64,000 nucleotides of DNA, taken from assembly GCA_030706735.1 (NCBI GenBank), contig JAUZNZ010000004.1:1-64000 (forward strand), in the 5' to 3' direction. The notes beneath the pieces are model-generated. The model was not told the origin of the DNA. It saw only the letters and a list, made by a program, of their open reading frames with translations, and made no database searches. Below are positions 38,886-48,724 of this stretch, piece after piece; the stretch's first letter is position 1; every line of letters begins with the position of its first letter. The position numbers were made by a program, and so were the translations under genes. Source of the stretch: Bacteroidota bacterium (GTDB lineage Bacteria > Bacteroidota > Bacteroidia > Chitinophagales > Chitinophagaceae).

Positions 38886-41800
38886 ATGAAACGATGTTTG
38901 CCAATTGGAGATACAAGCTATTCTCCTGAGCGCCGCTTCAAGCGTTCCCATGTTCTCCCAATTTCCTTCTTTTTCATGGCCTTCCTCCTTTTCTCCCTGG
39001 TTGGCCGCGCCCAGCAAAGGGTCACGGTGACGGGCAGGGTCATGGCCGGCGATTCGGCGGTCAGTGGCGCAACCGTGCAGGTCAAAGGAGCCAGGGGCGC
39101 CGTGCAGACGGCTGCGGACGGAAGGTTCTCCATCGATGCTCCGAAAGGAGGCACCCTGGTGATCACGCATATCGGCTTTGGCCGGCAAGAGGTCAAAGTC
39201 AGTTCCGAATTTACAGTCGTTACCTTGAACCAGTCCATCCAACAGGGCAGCGAAGTCGTCGTGGTCGGTTATGGCACCCAAAAAAGGGCAACGCTGACCG
39301 GCTCCGTTTCGCAGGTCGCCGGTTCGGAAATTGCCGTCAGCCCTTCTCCCAACGTAGGCGCCTCCCTCGCAGGCAAATTGCCGGGTTTGATCGTCAACCA
39401 AACCAACGGGGAGCCGGGCAAGGATGACCCGAATATCCTGATCCGTGGGATGGCTACCATTCCGGGCCCTCCCGGCTCGCCGGTGAATTCAGGTCCACTC
39501 ATTATCATCGATGGAGTCGAACGTAGCGGGCTTACCCGGCTTGACCCGGATGATATCGAGTCCATTTCCGTATTGAAGGATGCATCGGCAGCCATCTATG
39601 GCGCGCGCGCCGCAAACGGCGTCATTCTGGTGACCTCGAAATCGGGGCACAAGGGCAAGACCGTCTTCGACTTCAATTATAACTATGGCATTCAGAATGT
39701 GACGAAGATCCCGAAGATGCTGGATGCGGTCACTTTTGAGCAGGTATACAACGAAAACCAATATGCCAAGGAAGGCCTTCTGAAAGATCCGACGTTGCCC
39801 TATACGCCATTTTATACAGACTCAATAATCGCGGTAACCAAGGCTGGATCCGACCTGAACAACTGGGCCAATACGGATTGGGTTAAGGCCGTGCTGAAAT
39901 CCTCCCATGTGCAAAAGATCGGTATTCAGGCCAGCGGCGGTTCCGATGCCGTCCGGTACCTGCTATCCTTCGGCTCGACAACACAGGATGGCGATTTCAG
40001 GCATGTTCCCGACAATTATGGGCAATACAATATGCGTCTCAAGCTGGACGCGGATGTCGCTCCCAACCTGACCGTTGGTGCGAATATCTCGGGCATCTTC
40101 AGCGACGCGACCTACTCTTCTGTTACCGGACAGGTTTCTGTTGGACAGCCCGGTGGCACGGGCGTTAACTTCGTCAATATCCTGCAGTCGAACCCAACCC
40201 TGCCCGCCATATATCCAAACGGAGATATCGCCCCCGGACGGTTGGCTCAAAGTCCGCTGCTGCTGGATCAAGAGGGTTACGACAAGGTCAGCAACAGTTC
40301 GATCTATTCTACGTTTACGGGTACTTACCGGGCCCCCTTCCTCAAAGGTCTCAGGGCGGACATCTCTTATAACTACGATCTCGCGAACCAATTCGAAAAG
40401 GAGTGGCAGATCCCCGCTTACTATTACTCGTGGAACAACAATACGAAAAACTACGACCACCTCTTGCAAAATAGCGTTATCCAGGATAATGATATCTATA
40501 ACAAATGGACGACCCAGTTGACCAATTTCAGGTTGACCTATGAGCGGACCATCGCCAGCCAGCACCATGTAACGTTTTTGGTTGGCGCCGAACAGCAATA
40601 CAATACCAATTCCTATACCAATGCCGGCCGCAAGAATTTCGTTAGCCCGGCTATTCCGCAGCTCAATGCGGGCAGCACGGCCCCGGCGGATCAGAGTGTC
40701 AGTGGAAGCGCTTCCGCGGGTGCTTATAATAACTATTTTGGCCGTCTGAATTATGACTTCGCGTCCAAATACCTGCTGGAATTCTCCTTCAGGGACAATG
40801 GCTCGCAGATCTTTCCGATAGGTAAACGCTTCGGCTTCTTTCCCGGTGCTTCGGCGGGATGGGTCATGTCGGAAGAGAAGTTCATGCATGATGTCTCCGC
40901 CATTACCTACCTTAAGCTGAGGGCTTCGCATGGCGAACTGGGTAATGACCGGGTGTCGCCCTACCAATACCTGCAATCTTACACCTTTGGGAGCAACTAT
41001 GTATTTGGGAGCGGCGACGTGCCGGGGATCCAGCCCGGCGTGGTACCCAATGCGGATATCACCTGGGAAGTGAGCAAGAAGACAGACTTCGGCGTGGTGG
41101 CCACGCTTTGGAATGGCCTGCTGGGTATCGATGCGACCTATTTTATAGAGCATCGTTCAAATATCCTTGTACAGCCCAATCTTTCAACAGGCCAGAGCTA
41201 TGGTTATCCCGGCCTGCCCGACCAAAATACCGGCATCGTGTATAATCATGGGTATGAACTGGTAGTCACGCACAGACAGACCTTCAAGGACTTCTCGTAC
41301 TCGCTTTCCGCAAACTTCAACTACGCCAGGAACAAGGTCATCAATATGGATGAAACGCCCTCTTCGTTTGCTTACCAGAATGCAACGGGCCATCCCATCA
41401 ATGCCGGACTATATTATAAGTACGTGGGGATATTCAGGGATCAGGCAGACCTCACCAAGAACGCCAATCAGGCCTGGAGCGGCAGTCTGCAGGGCGATCA
41501 AAAAGTAGCGAACCTCAGCGGCGGTTCCAAGATCACCGCGAATGATCAATTCCGTTTCGACTATACGGCCATTCCGATGGAGACCTTTGGCCTGACTTCG
41601 ATCTTTCGCTATAGAGCCTTTGATCTGGACCTCTTCTTCTACGGGCAGTCCAAAGTGTACAATTATGACGGCGTATATGCCAACCTGGGAAATACCGACT
41701 TCTCGAATGCCATGGTAGCGAGGGCAACCAATCGCTGGACGATAAACAACCACGACGGAACGCTGCCTCGTTCCGGCGAAGCGGCGCCAGGCGCTACTAC

Positions 41801-42038
41801 GCTCTACCTGAAGGATGCAACCTTTATCCGGCTTAAAACCGCCGAGATTGGCTATACCCTGCCTCATGGCGTGATCACCCGGACGCGCACCTTCACCGAC
41901 GTACGGTTCTATGTAAGCGGTTTCAACGTGCTGACCTGGGCGAAGGCCATCAAGTACGCCGACCCCGAGATCAGTGGGAACTCCACCACCTATCCTCAGC
42001 AGCGGATCATAAATTTCGGCGCCTCTGTAAAATTCTAA
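38886..42038 (+). CDS. SusC/RagA-family TonB-dependent transporter (third pair)
   Basis: 1050 residues. There is a long charged N-terminus before the signal helix (FFFMAFLLFSLVGRAQ), so the true start could be internal. A carboxypeptidase-like domain (VTVTGRVMAGDSAVSGATV) is followed by the SusC signature VVVVGYGTQKRATLTGSVS. The plug has ILIRGMAT and SVLKDASAAIYGARAANG. The barrel ends in INFGASVKF. It is paired with the SusD gene 26 bp downstream. The operator-containing promoter and the flanking GH127, GH95, GH3, GH97 and GH31 genes point to import of decorated hemicellulose oligosaccharides. Confidence 0.95.
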   Translation: MKRCLPIGDTSYSPERRFKRSHVLPISFFFMAFLLFSLVGRAQQRVTVTGRVMAGDSAVSGATVQVKGARGAVQTAADGRFSIDAPKGGTLVITHIGFGRQEVKVSSEFTVVTLNQSIQQGSEVVVVGYGTQKRATLTGSVSQVAGSEIAVSPSPNVGASLAGKLPGLIVNQTNGEPGKDDPNILIRGMATIPGPPGSPVNSGPLIIIDGVERSGLTRLDPDDIESISVLKDASAAIYGARAANGVILVTSKSGHKGKTVFDFNYNYGIQNVTKIPKMLDAVTFEQVYNENQYAKEGLLKDPTLPYTPFYTDSIIAVTKAGSDLNNWANTDWVKAVLKSSHVQKIGIQASGGSDAVRYLLSFGSTTQDGDFRHVPDNYGQYNMRLKLDADVAPNLTVGANISGIFSDATYSSVTGQVSVGQPGGTGVNFVNILQSNPTLPAIYPNGDIAPGRLAQSPLLLDQEGYDKVSNSSIYSTFTGTYRAPFLKGLRADISYNYDLANQFEKEWQIPAYYYSWNNNTKNYDHLLQNSVIQDNDIYNKWTTQLTNFRLTYERTIASQHHVTFLVGAEQQYNTNSYTNAGRKNFVSPAIPQLNAGSTAPADQSVSGSASAGAYNNYFGRLNYDFASKYLLEFSFRDNGSQIFPIGKRFGFFPGASAGWVMSEEKFMHDVSAITYLKLRASHGELGNDRVSPYQYLQSYTFGSNYVFGSGDVPGIQPGVVPNADITWEVSKKTDFGVVATLWNGLLGIDATYFIEHRSNILVQPNLSTGQSYGYPGLPDQNTGIVYNHGYELVVTHRQTFKDFSYSLSANFNYARNKVINMDETPSSFAYQNATGHPINAGLYYKYVGIFRDQADLTKNANQAWSGSLQGDQKVANLSGGSKITANDQFRFDYTAIPMETFGLTSIFRYRAFDLDLFFYGQSKVYNYDGVYANLGNTDFSNAMVARATNRWTINNHDGTLPRSGEAAPGATTLYLKDATFIRLKTAEIGYTLPHGVITRTRTFTDVRFYVSGFNVLTWAKAIKYADPEISGNSTTYPQQRIINFGASVKF

Positions 42039-42064
42039 CCTGGTCAAATAATAAATCGTCAAGT

Positions 42065-43783
42065 ATGAAAAAATTAATGGTAATAATAACCCTGATCAGT
42101 ACCCTGGCTGCTTGCCGCCGGGATGTGCTGAATATAGCTCCGCAGGACCGGATTGCGGAGACGGCCGTATGGACGGACCCGAACCTGGTCTCTGCCTATG
42201 AAAATAACCTGTATAATGGGATCCCCCACGGGTTTTACCTCCACATGATCTCCAAGTACAGCGATGAGGCGATCAATACCGCGCCATGCTGTGGTGCGAA
42301 TATCTTCGCCCAGAATACGTATAACCCGGATAATATCACATCGGTTAACAGCGGAGATTTCTGGGGCGGTTATATGTATTACTGGACTCAGGGATACCGG
42401 TTTATCCGCGAGGCAAATATTTTCCTGCAGAAAATGGCGGCGCCTAATTCGATCAATTTCAATACCAAACAGCAATTGATCGGCGAAGTGCATTTCCTTC
42501 GGGCCTTTATGTATTTCAACCTCATTGAAAGATATGGGGGCGTGCCCATCGTAGATACCGTGTACAACCTGGGCGATAGCACCAATTTTGTGCGGGCTAC
42601 CATGGATCAATGCGTTGCTCACATTCAAAATGATCTCAATGCAGCAAAACCCTTGCTGCCGAAACGGTATTTATCGACCGACGCAAATTTTGGCCGGGCT
42701 ACGCAGGACGCCTGCAAGGCACTCTGGTCCCGGGTCACGCTGTATGCCGCATCACCCTTGTACAATACCAGCAACGACATGGCTAAATGGCAGGCTGCTT
42801 CCGACGCCGCGGATTCGCTGCTAAACGCCGGATATTCTCTTTACCCTGATTATAGGACCCTGTTCAACCAGCCCAGCGGCAGCGCCGAGGACGAGTATAT
42901 CTTCTCCCGGCAGTTCACGACGGCCACCGGCACCCAATACCCCATGCATAATCTCGGACGCCGCTATGGCGCCTATGGAGGCTGGTGGGCCAGCAATGGA
43001 CCCTCGCAGAACCTGGTGGACGACTACGACATGGCAACGACGGGCGAGCCTCCCTTCACCTGGACGGGCGGCGGACAGGGCGCCACGACGGCCGCGACCC
43101 AAAATCCCAATCCCGCTTCAGGTTATGATCCCAACCATCCTTACTGGAACAGGGACCCGCGTTTCCAGGCCACCGTCCTTTGCGACTCTGGCGTCTACCA
43201 TGGCGATACCTGTTTCGAATGGGTCTCATCGGACGGCAAATTCTGGGGATTTGATTCCTACAAACAAAGCAGCGACAACCCGGAAGGGGGCTATATCCTG
43301 AAGAAATTCATGCCGGATAATGCACCGCTGAACTGGTCGACGACGTACACGACGCCCTGGCCCTTCTTTCGTCTGGCGGAAATTTATCTGAACTATGCGG
43401 AGGCGCAATTTCACCTGGGTAATGAAGCGACTACCCGCCAGTATCTCAATATGGTGCGTGCACGTGTAAATATGCCGCCCATTCCGGCTACCTACACGGG
43501 TACGGCTTTATGGAACCGATTGGTTAACGAGCGGCGCATCGAACTGGCCTTCGAGGGACACCGTTTCTTTGATGAACGGCGCTGGCTGATCGCGGGAGAC
43601 ATCGAAAATCGTCCCTTGCGCGGGATGCAGATCATCAAGAACCTGGCCACGGGTGTCACCACGTATACCCCCGTCACCTGGCTGCAGAAGATACCCTACA
43701 ATCCCGAAATGAACTTCATACCCATCGAAAGGGCGGAGACCAAACGGGAGAAGGGAGTAACACAATCCCCGGGCTGGCAGTAA
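42065..43783 (+). CDS. SusD/RagB-family lipoprotein (third pair)
   Basis: 572 residues. The lipoprotein signal has Cys17 (STLAACRRDVL). It belongs to the SusD group with LNIAPQDRIAETAVW at the start, FLRAFMYFNLIERYGGVPIV in the TPR core, FRLAEIYLNYAEAQ in the middle, and NERRIELAFEGHRFFDERRW near the end. It caps the transporter encoded immediately upstream. A strong terminator follows at 43840-43867, so the SusC/SusD unit ends here. Confidence 0.95.
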   Translation: MKKLMVIITLISTLAACRRDVLNIAPQDRIAETAVWTDPNLVSAYENNLYNGIPHGFYLHMISKYSDEAINTAPCCGANIFAQNTYNPDNITSVNSGDFWGGYMYYWTQGYRFIREANIFLQKMAAPNSINFNTKQQLIGEVHFLRAFMYFNLIERYGGVPIVDTVYNLGDSTNFVRATMDQCVAHIQNDLNAAKPLLPKRYLSTDANFGRATQDACKALWSRVTLYAASPLYNTSNDMAKWQAASDAADSLLNAGYSLYPDYRTLFNQPSGSAEDEYIFSRQFTTATGTQYPMHNLGRRYGAYGGWWASNGPSQNLVDDYDMATTGEPPFTWTGGGQGATTAATQNPNPASGYDPNHPYWNRDPRFQATVLCDSGVYHGDTCFEWVSSDGKFWGFDSYKQSSDNPEGGYILKKFMPDNAPLNWSTTYTTPWPFFRLAEIYLNYAEAQFHLGNEATTRQYLNMVRARVNMPPIPATYTGTALWNRLVNERRIELAFEGHRFFDERRWLIAGDIENRPLRGMQIIKNLATGVTTYTPVTWLQKIPYNPEMNFIPIERAETKREKGVTQSPGWQ

Positions 43784-43839
43784 GCCCGGTTAAAATACTT
43801 TTTGGTTCAAGATTATCAAGCAATCAACAGATGGAATGT

Positions 43840-43867
43840 AGGCCAATGTCTATTGGCCTTTTTTTTT
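43840..43867 (+). terminator. Rho-independent terminator between SusD and lacI
   Basis: AGGCCAAT (43840-43847) pairs perfectly with ATTGGCCT (43852-43859) around a GTCT loop and is followed by a run of nine T. It lies between convergent genes and serves the plus-strand SusC/SusD unit; the A-run on the other side is short. Confidence 0.85.
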
Positions 43868-43904
43868 AAACCGCTGCGTTCTTTGAATGTTGAAGGATCC
43901 GGTC

Positions 43905-44930
43905 CTATTGCCTGCGGGAGCTTTGGCGAATGCGCATCTCCGAGGCTATGACGATCGTTTCCGTTTCAGGCATCTGCTCCTGTTGGTAGATATGCTGGAA
44001 ATAGAGTTCGGCCGCCTTACGCCCCAGTTCCACGCTATGCTGGTCGATGGTGGATAGAGAGGGCGTCACCAGCTGCGCAAACGTCTCATCGGCAAATCCG
44101 AAAAGACCCAGGTCGGATGGGATGCTGATGCCCAGGACGGCAGCGGCGTCCATGACTCCGAGGGACTGATAGTCAGATACGGAAAAAATGGCATCGGGTC
44201 TGTTGGGCAGCTTGAGCAATGGCATCGCCGCCTGTCTGCCCCGCTCGCGGGAGAGGGCATTTTCGACGATGAAATTGTAGGGAATAGGCAGATTGGCCTC
44301 ATCGATCGCAGCAATAAAGCCTTCCTTACGCTCCTGGAAAGTTTTCACCCGGGAAGGACCGCCAAGGAAGGCGATATTCCGGTAGCCTTCACGAATAAGG
44401 CTCCTGACTGCCTCGTATGAGACAGCTTTGTTGTCGTTGACGACCTTGAAACTGTCGAAATCGTCCAGACAGCGGTCGAACTGAATCACCGGGATCTTAT
44501 TCTTGTTGGCCTGGCGGAGGTGGTGCGCGCTGATCGTCTCTTCGGCGTTGGAGATGAGGATACAATCGACGTTCTGGTGAATGAGGGTCTCAATGGCTTT
44601 GCCCTCCTTTTCGTAGGACTCATGGGATTGGCAGATGACCAGGCTGTGATTGCGCGCAAAGCATACCTCTTCGATACCGGAAATGGCGTCAGAAAAGAAG
44701 CTTTGGTTGATATGCGGGACGACGACACCGATGGTGCGCGACTGTCCCCGGCGCAGGTTGGCTGCGTGGGAATTGTGTTTGTAGTTCAGCTGATCGGCCT
44801 TCTCTTTTACGCGTCGACGTATGAGATCGCCGACCGATGGGTGGTTATTGAGGGCCTTGGATACATAGGAGGGTGAAATACCCAGTTCTTTGGCTACATC
44901 GTAAATGGTCGCTCTTTTTCGGCTGTTCAT
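43905..44930 (-). CDS. LacI-family transcriptional regulator
   Basis: 341 residues from the ATG at 44930. The frame stays open to 45089, but the extension lacks domain character and covers the promoter region. The N-terminal LacI HTH is clear (ATIYDVAKELGISPSYVSKAL), with the hinge region LRRGQSRTIGVVVPHI. A periplasmic-binding-protein-like sensor domain completes it (IDQHSVELGRKAAELYF near the end). It should bind a palindrome with a central CG and respond to a sugar. CAATCGATTG sites near GH127, the third SusC gene and its own intergenic region (one mismatch) are the obvious candidate operators. It is divergent from the aldo/keto reductase gene. Confidence 0.94.
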   Translation of the reverse strand: MNSRKRATIYDVAKELGISPSYVSKALNNHPSVGDLIRRRVKEKADQLNYKHNSHAANLRRGQSRTIGVVVPHINQSFFSDAISGIEEVCFARNHSLVICQSHESYEKEGKAIETLIHQNVDCILISNAEETISAHHLRQANKNKIPVIQFDRCLDDFDSFKVVNDNKAVSYEAVRSLIREGYRNIAFLGGPSRVKTFQERKEGFIAAIDEANLPIPYNFIVENALSRERGRQAAMPLLKLPNRPDAIFSVSDYQSLGVMDAAAVLGISIPSDLGLFGFADETFAQLVTPSLSTIDQHSVELGRKAAELYFQHIYQQEQMPETETIVIASEMRIRQSSRRQ

Positions 44931-44988
44931 GTCAACGATTTCAACAATGAAATAAAGTTGAATATACGGGAAAACCGGTGAATAAAAG

Positions 44989-44998
44989 CAATCGATGG
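44989..44998. promoter_or_regulatory. LacI-type operator upstream of lacI
   Basis: CAATCGATGG differs by one base from CAATCGATTG. It lies 59 bp upstream of the lacI start, consistent with autoregulation. Confidence 0.45.
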
Positions 44999-45046
44999 AA
45001 TTTGAGGGAAAGAAGGTCTTCCTTCGGCCATGACCGGGATAAATAG

Positions 45047-45075
45047 TAGCTTTGCGTAAATTTTTCAATCGGTTG
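45047..45075 (+). promoter_or_regulatory. promoter and LacI-type operator of the aldo/keto reductase unit
   Basis: TAGCTTTG (45047-45054) matches the -7 consensus. CAATCGGTTG (45066-45075) differs by one base from CAATCGATTG and would cover the transcription start. It would place the reductase and possibly the GH95-GH3-GH97-GH31 genes under the LacI protein. Confidence 0.55.
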
Positions 45076-45118
45076 CATAAAATGATCAATTTTGAGCAAT
45101 CAAGGGATACCAGAAATT

Positions 45119-46198
45119 ATGGAGATGGAATTACCGCGTGTAATCTTCGGAACCAGTGGATTAGGCAACCTGTTCGTACCTCTGGACGAAGAGACGAAAA
45201 CGAAGATCGTAGAGGCCTGCGTCCTGGAGTCCGGCGGGCAGGCAGTATTTGATTCCGCGGGTAAGTACGGGGCCGGCCTTGCGCTCGAAGTACTGGGCGG
45301 CGCCCTGCGCCGGCTGAATATTGCCCCGGAAGACGTCGTCATCATGAACAAACTGGGGTGGCTGCGAAGTCCGTTGAAGGGCAGGGAGCCTACTTTTGAG
45401 CCTGGCGTCTGGAAGGACCTCCGGCATGATGCGGTCCAAAAGATCAGCTACGACGGGATCATGGAATGTTATGAGCAGGGGAATGAACTGTTGGGCGGCT
45501 ATTTGCCGAAGATGGTGTCCGTGCATGACCCGGATGAGTACCTGGCGGCCGCAGGCGGGCATCAGGCGCTTGAGGATCAGCGATACCAGGACATCCTGGA
45601 TGCCTACGAGGCCCTGTTCGATCTGAAACGCCAGGGACTGGTATCGGCAGTAGGTCTGGGCGCCAAGGATTGGAGGGTTATCAAGAGGATCCTGCGGGAC
45701 GTATCCCTCGATTGGGTCATGTTCGCCAACAGCATGACGGTAAAAAGCCATCCCTGGGAACTGGCTTATCTGATCAGGGAACTGGCAGACAGGGGAGTGA
45801 CTGTGATCAATTCGGCGGTATTTCATTCCGGCTTCCTGGTAGGCTCGGATTACTTTGACTACAGGCTCATCTCAAGGGGAGACCCGGCGGCCGATCCCCT
45901 GTTTCGCTGGCGCGAAGAGTTCTTTGCCGTATGCCATGCCTTCCATGTTTCTCCGGCGGCAGCCTGCGTGCAATTTGCGCTGAATGTACCGGGCGTGAAG
46001 AGCATCGCTCTTCAATCTTCCGATCCCCGCCGGGTGAAGGAAAATCTGGAGCTTGCCTCAGGACGGCTTGCGGACGAATTCTGGCAGGCCTTGAAGGAAA
46101 GGAAGTTAATGGGGTTCGATCCCCTGGCGATGGCTAAATGGCAGGATATAAAGGTTGCCGGGCGCCCGGTCGCAGGGAGTCATCCGCAGAGATCCTAG
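45119..46198 (+). CDS. aldo/keto reductase, L-fucose/D-threo-aldose 1-dehydrogenase-like
   Basis: 359 residues from the ATG at 45119; a TTG at 45092 and an ATG at 45125 are other possible starts. No signal peptide, so cytoplasmic. The AKR barrel shows FDSAGKYGAG (with the catalytic Tyr region), IMNKLGW (Lys) and the VHDPDEY motif in place of the usual His block. This is typical of the subgroup that oxidises L-fucose, D-arabinose or L-galactose at C1 to the lactone with NAD(P). It lies directly before the GH95 gene, whose product would be L-fucose or L-galactose. A non-phosphorylating oxidative route for the released sugar is therefore plausible. The end products and cofactor are inferred. Confidence 0.82.
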   Translation: MEMELPRVIFGTSGLGNLFVPLDEETKTKIVEACVLESGGQAVFDSAGKYGAGLALEVLGGALRRLNIAPEDVVIMNKLGWLRSPLKGREPTFEPGVWKDLRHDAVQKISYDGIMECYEQGNELLGGYLPKMVSVHDPDEYLAAAGGHQALEDQRYQDILDAYEALFDLKRQGLVSAVGLGAKDWRVIKRILRDVSLDWVMFANSMTVKSHPWELAYLIRELADRGVTVINSAVFHSGFLVGSDYFDYRLISRGDPAADPLFRWREEFFAVCHAFHVSPAAACVQFALNVPGVKSIALQSSDPRRVKENLELASGRLADEFWQALKERKLMGFDPLAMAKWQDIKVAGRPVAGSHPQRS

Positions 46199-46249
46199 CG
46201 CATGAAGACGATGATTGTACGAAATTCTCTAACAGCGTAATATTTTTCG

Positions 46250-48709
46250 ATGAAAGAAATCCTATGCACAGCCTTGCTGGGGATGGCAACGATTGCTCAT
46301 GCGCAAAAGAATAAGGATCTGAAGCTTTGGTACCGGCAGCCTGCGGGCAAGCGTTGGGAAAGTGCGCTGCCGGTGGGCAATGGCCGCCTGGGCGCCATGG
46401 TCTATGGGAACGTGGGACTTGAAAATATCCAGCTTAATGAACATACGTTATGGAGTGGAAGCCCCAATCGCAATGATTACCCCGAGATGCTGACGGCTCT
46501 GCCGGAGGCAAGGAGGCTGATCTTTGAAGGCAAACAGGCTGAGGCGCAGAAATTTTTGGAACAATCGGTGAAGTTCACAAAATCCAGCGGGCAGATGTTC
46601 GAACCGCTGGGCAGTCTTTGCCTGGCCTTCGACGGACAGGAAGATTTTACGGGATACCGGCGTGAACTGGACATCAGCCGGGGAGTCGCGACAACGACCT
46701 ATACGGCAGGCGGCATCCGCTACACCCGGGAGGTACTGGCCTCATTGCCGGACCGGGTGATCGTCGTGCAACTGACGGCGAGCAAAAAGGGCAGCCTCTC
46801 CTTCAGGGCCTATTATACGACGCCGGAAAAGAATGCGGAGCGAAGGACGACACCGGGAACAGAACTGGTGATCTCGGGCGCCACGATGGATCACGAAGGG
46901 GTAAAGGGATTGGTTAACTATGAAGGGATCACCAGGATCAGAATAGAAGGAGGTACGAGGGACCGCAACGATACCTCGCTCATCGTACGCAATGCGGATG
47001 CGGCTACGATCTATATTTCTATAGCCACGAATTTCGTGAACTACCATGACATCAGCGGCAACGCGCATGACCGGGCTGAAGGGTATATGGCCAAAGCCTT
47101 TCCAAAAAATTATGCGGGCATCAAAGCGGCGCATGAGGCGGCCTTCCGCAAACTTTTTGACAGGGTGCGGCTCGATCTGGGGAATTCGGACAACGACAGC
47201 CTGCCCACGGACGAACGGCTCAGGAATTTTCGCAATGTCAATGACCCCTCTTTTGTCAGCCTGTACTACCAGTACGGACGCTACCTGCTGATCTCTTCCT
47301 CCCAGCCGGGCGGGCAACCGGCCAACCTCCAGGGCATTTGGAACGACAGGCTTATGCCCCCCTGGGACAGCAAATACACCTTGAATATCAACGCAGAGAT
47401 GAATTACTGGCCTGCGGAAAAGACCAACCTCACGGAAATGCATGAACCCTTCCTGCAGATGGTACGGGAACTGTCTGTAACTGGCCGGCAAACGGCCAGG
47501 GTTATGTATGGCGCAAGGGGATGGATGGCGCATCACAATACGGACATTTGGCGAATCACGGGCCCTGTCGATGGGATTTTCTGGGGCATCTGGAGCGATG
47601 GCGGCGCCTGGGCCAGCCAGCATCTCTGGGAGCATTATTTATATGGAGGCGACAAGACCTATCTCGCATCGGTATATCCTATCATGAAGGGCGCGGCGAT
47701 GTTCTATGTGGACGACCTGGTAGAAGATCCGTCGAATCATTGGCTGGTGATCAATCCGGGCACATCCCCGGAGAATGCCCCTAAGGCGCATGGCGGTTCT
47801 TCGTTGGACGCGGGGACGACGATGGATAACCAGATGGTCTTCGATATCTTCAGTACGGTGATCCGGGCCGCTGATATCCTGCACCGGCACGATGCGTTTA
47901 TCGATACGTTGAAGAACATGAGGAACAGACTTCCCCCCATGCACATCGGGAAATACGGCCAGTTGCAGGAATGGCTGGAAGATGTGGATGATCCCAATGA
48001 CCATCACCGGCATATTTCGCACTTGTACGGTTTGTTTCCTTCAAACCAGATCTCCCCTTACCGCACACCCGAACTCTATGCAGCAGCCAGGAATACGTTG
48101 ATCCAGCGCGGAGATGTCTCGACGGGTTGGAGCATGGGCTGGAAGGTGAACTGGTGGGCAAGGATGCTGGACGGCAATCATGCCTATGACCTGATCCGTT
48201 CGCAGCTTACGCCGTTAGGAACGAATCCCGGCGGCGGGGGCACATATGCCAACCTTTTCGATGCGCACCCGCCATTCCAGATCGACGGGAATTTCGGCTG
48301 CACCTCGGGGATCACAGAGATGCTGATGCAAAGCGCTGATGGAGCATTGTTCCTGCTTCCTGCTCTGCCGGATGCCTGGCCCGCGGGCAGTATCCGCGGG
48401 CTGAGGGCGCGGGGCGGGTTCGAGATCGAGGAAATGGAATGGAAGGACGGCAAGCTGACGAAGGCCGTAATCCGGTCACGCCTGGGCGGCAACCTGCGTT
48501 TGCGGGTATCCGGCGATCTGCATGTAGCGGGCGGAGCCCGGTTGCGATCCGCATCAGGGGCGAACAAGAACCCTTTTTATCAAACGGGATCAACACCCGC
48601 ACCGGTCATTTCAGCAGATGCGAAGCTGGCGCCTGCGGCGCCTAAGCCCACGCTGTTGTATGATATCGCTACCCGGGCGGGTGCCACCTATACATTTTTG
48701 TCTAACTAA
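46250..48709 (+). CDS. GH95 alpha-L-fucosidase (or alpha-L-galactosidase)
   Basis: 819 residues. A signal peptide ends near AHAQ (19). The N-terminal beta domain contains [15 protein letters not shown] and LNEHTLWSG. The (alpha/alpha)6 barrel has the GH95 catalytic residues: Asn379 and Asn381 in [12 protein letters not shown], Glu508 in PGTSPENAP, and Asp679 in [10 protein letters not shown]. These correspond to Asn421, Asn423, Glu566 and Asp766 of the Bifidobacterium AfcA enzyme. The family inverts and removes terminal alpha-1,2-fucose; some plant-glycan members prefer L-galactose. Xyloglucan fucosyl-galactose side chains fit the locus. It starts 51 bp after the reductase and is 15 bp before GH3. 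Confidence 0.94.
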   Translation: MKEILCTALLGMATIAHAQKNKDLKLWYRQPAGKRWESALPVGNGRLGAMVYGNVGLENIQLNEHTLWSGSPNRNDYPEMLTALPEARRLIFEGKQAEAQKFLEQSVKFTKSSGQMFEPLGSLCLAFDGQEDFTGYRRELDISRGVATTTYTAGGIRYTREVLASLPDRVIVVQLTASKKGSLSFRAYYTTPEKNAERRTTPGTELVISGATMDHEGVKGLVNYEGITRIRIEGGTRDRNDTSLIVRNADAATIYISIATNFVNYHDISGNAHDRAEGYMAKAFPKNYAGIKAAHEAAFRKLFDRVRLDLGNSDNDSLPTDERLRNFRNVNDPSFVSLYYQYGRYLLISSSQPGGQPANLQGIWNDRLMPPWDSKYTLNINAEMNYWPAEKTNLTEMHEPFLQMVRELSVTGRQTARVMYGARGWMAHHNTDIWRITGPVDGIFWGIWSDGGAWASQHLWEHYLYGGDKTYLASVYPIMKGAAMFYVDDLVEDPSNHWLVINPGTSPENAPKAHGGSSLDAGTTMDNQMVFDIFSTVIRAADILHRHDAFIDTLKNMRNRLPPMHIGKYGQLQEWLEDVDDPNDHHRHISHLYGLFPSNQISPYRTPELYAAARNTLIQRGDVSTGWSMGWKVNWWARMLDGNHAYDLIRSQLTPLGTNPGGGGTYANLFDAHPPFQIDGNFGCTSGITEMLMQSADGALFLLPALPDAWPAGSIRGLRARGGFEIEEMEWKDGKLTKAVIRSRLGGNLRLRVSGDLHVAGGARLRSASGANKNPFYQTGSTPAPVISADAKLAPAAPKPTLLYDIATRAGATYTFLSN

Positions 48710-48724
48710 ATTTTACCGCTTGTT

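Noticed and set aside
39963-41153. 396-codon open frame antisense to the third SusC gene
   Set aside because: The sense strand encodes an unmistakable SusC; the antisense peptide has no domain or signal and reflects codon bias.
44931-45089. N-terminal extension of the LacI protein
   Set aside because: It covers promoter and operator-like sequence, and the DNA-binding domain starts right after the ATG at 44930.
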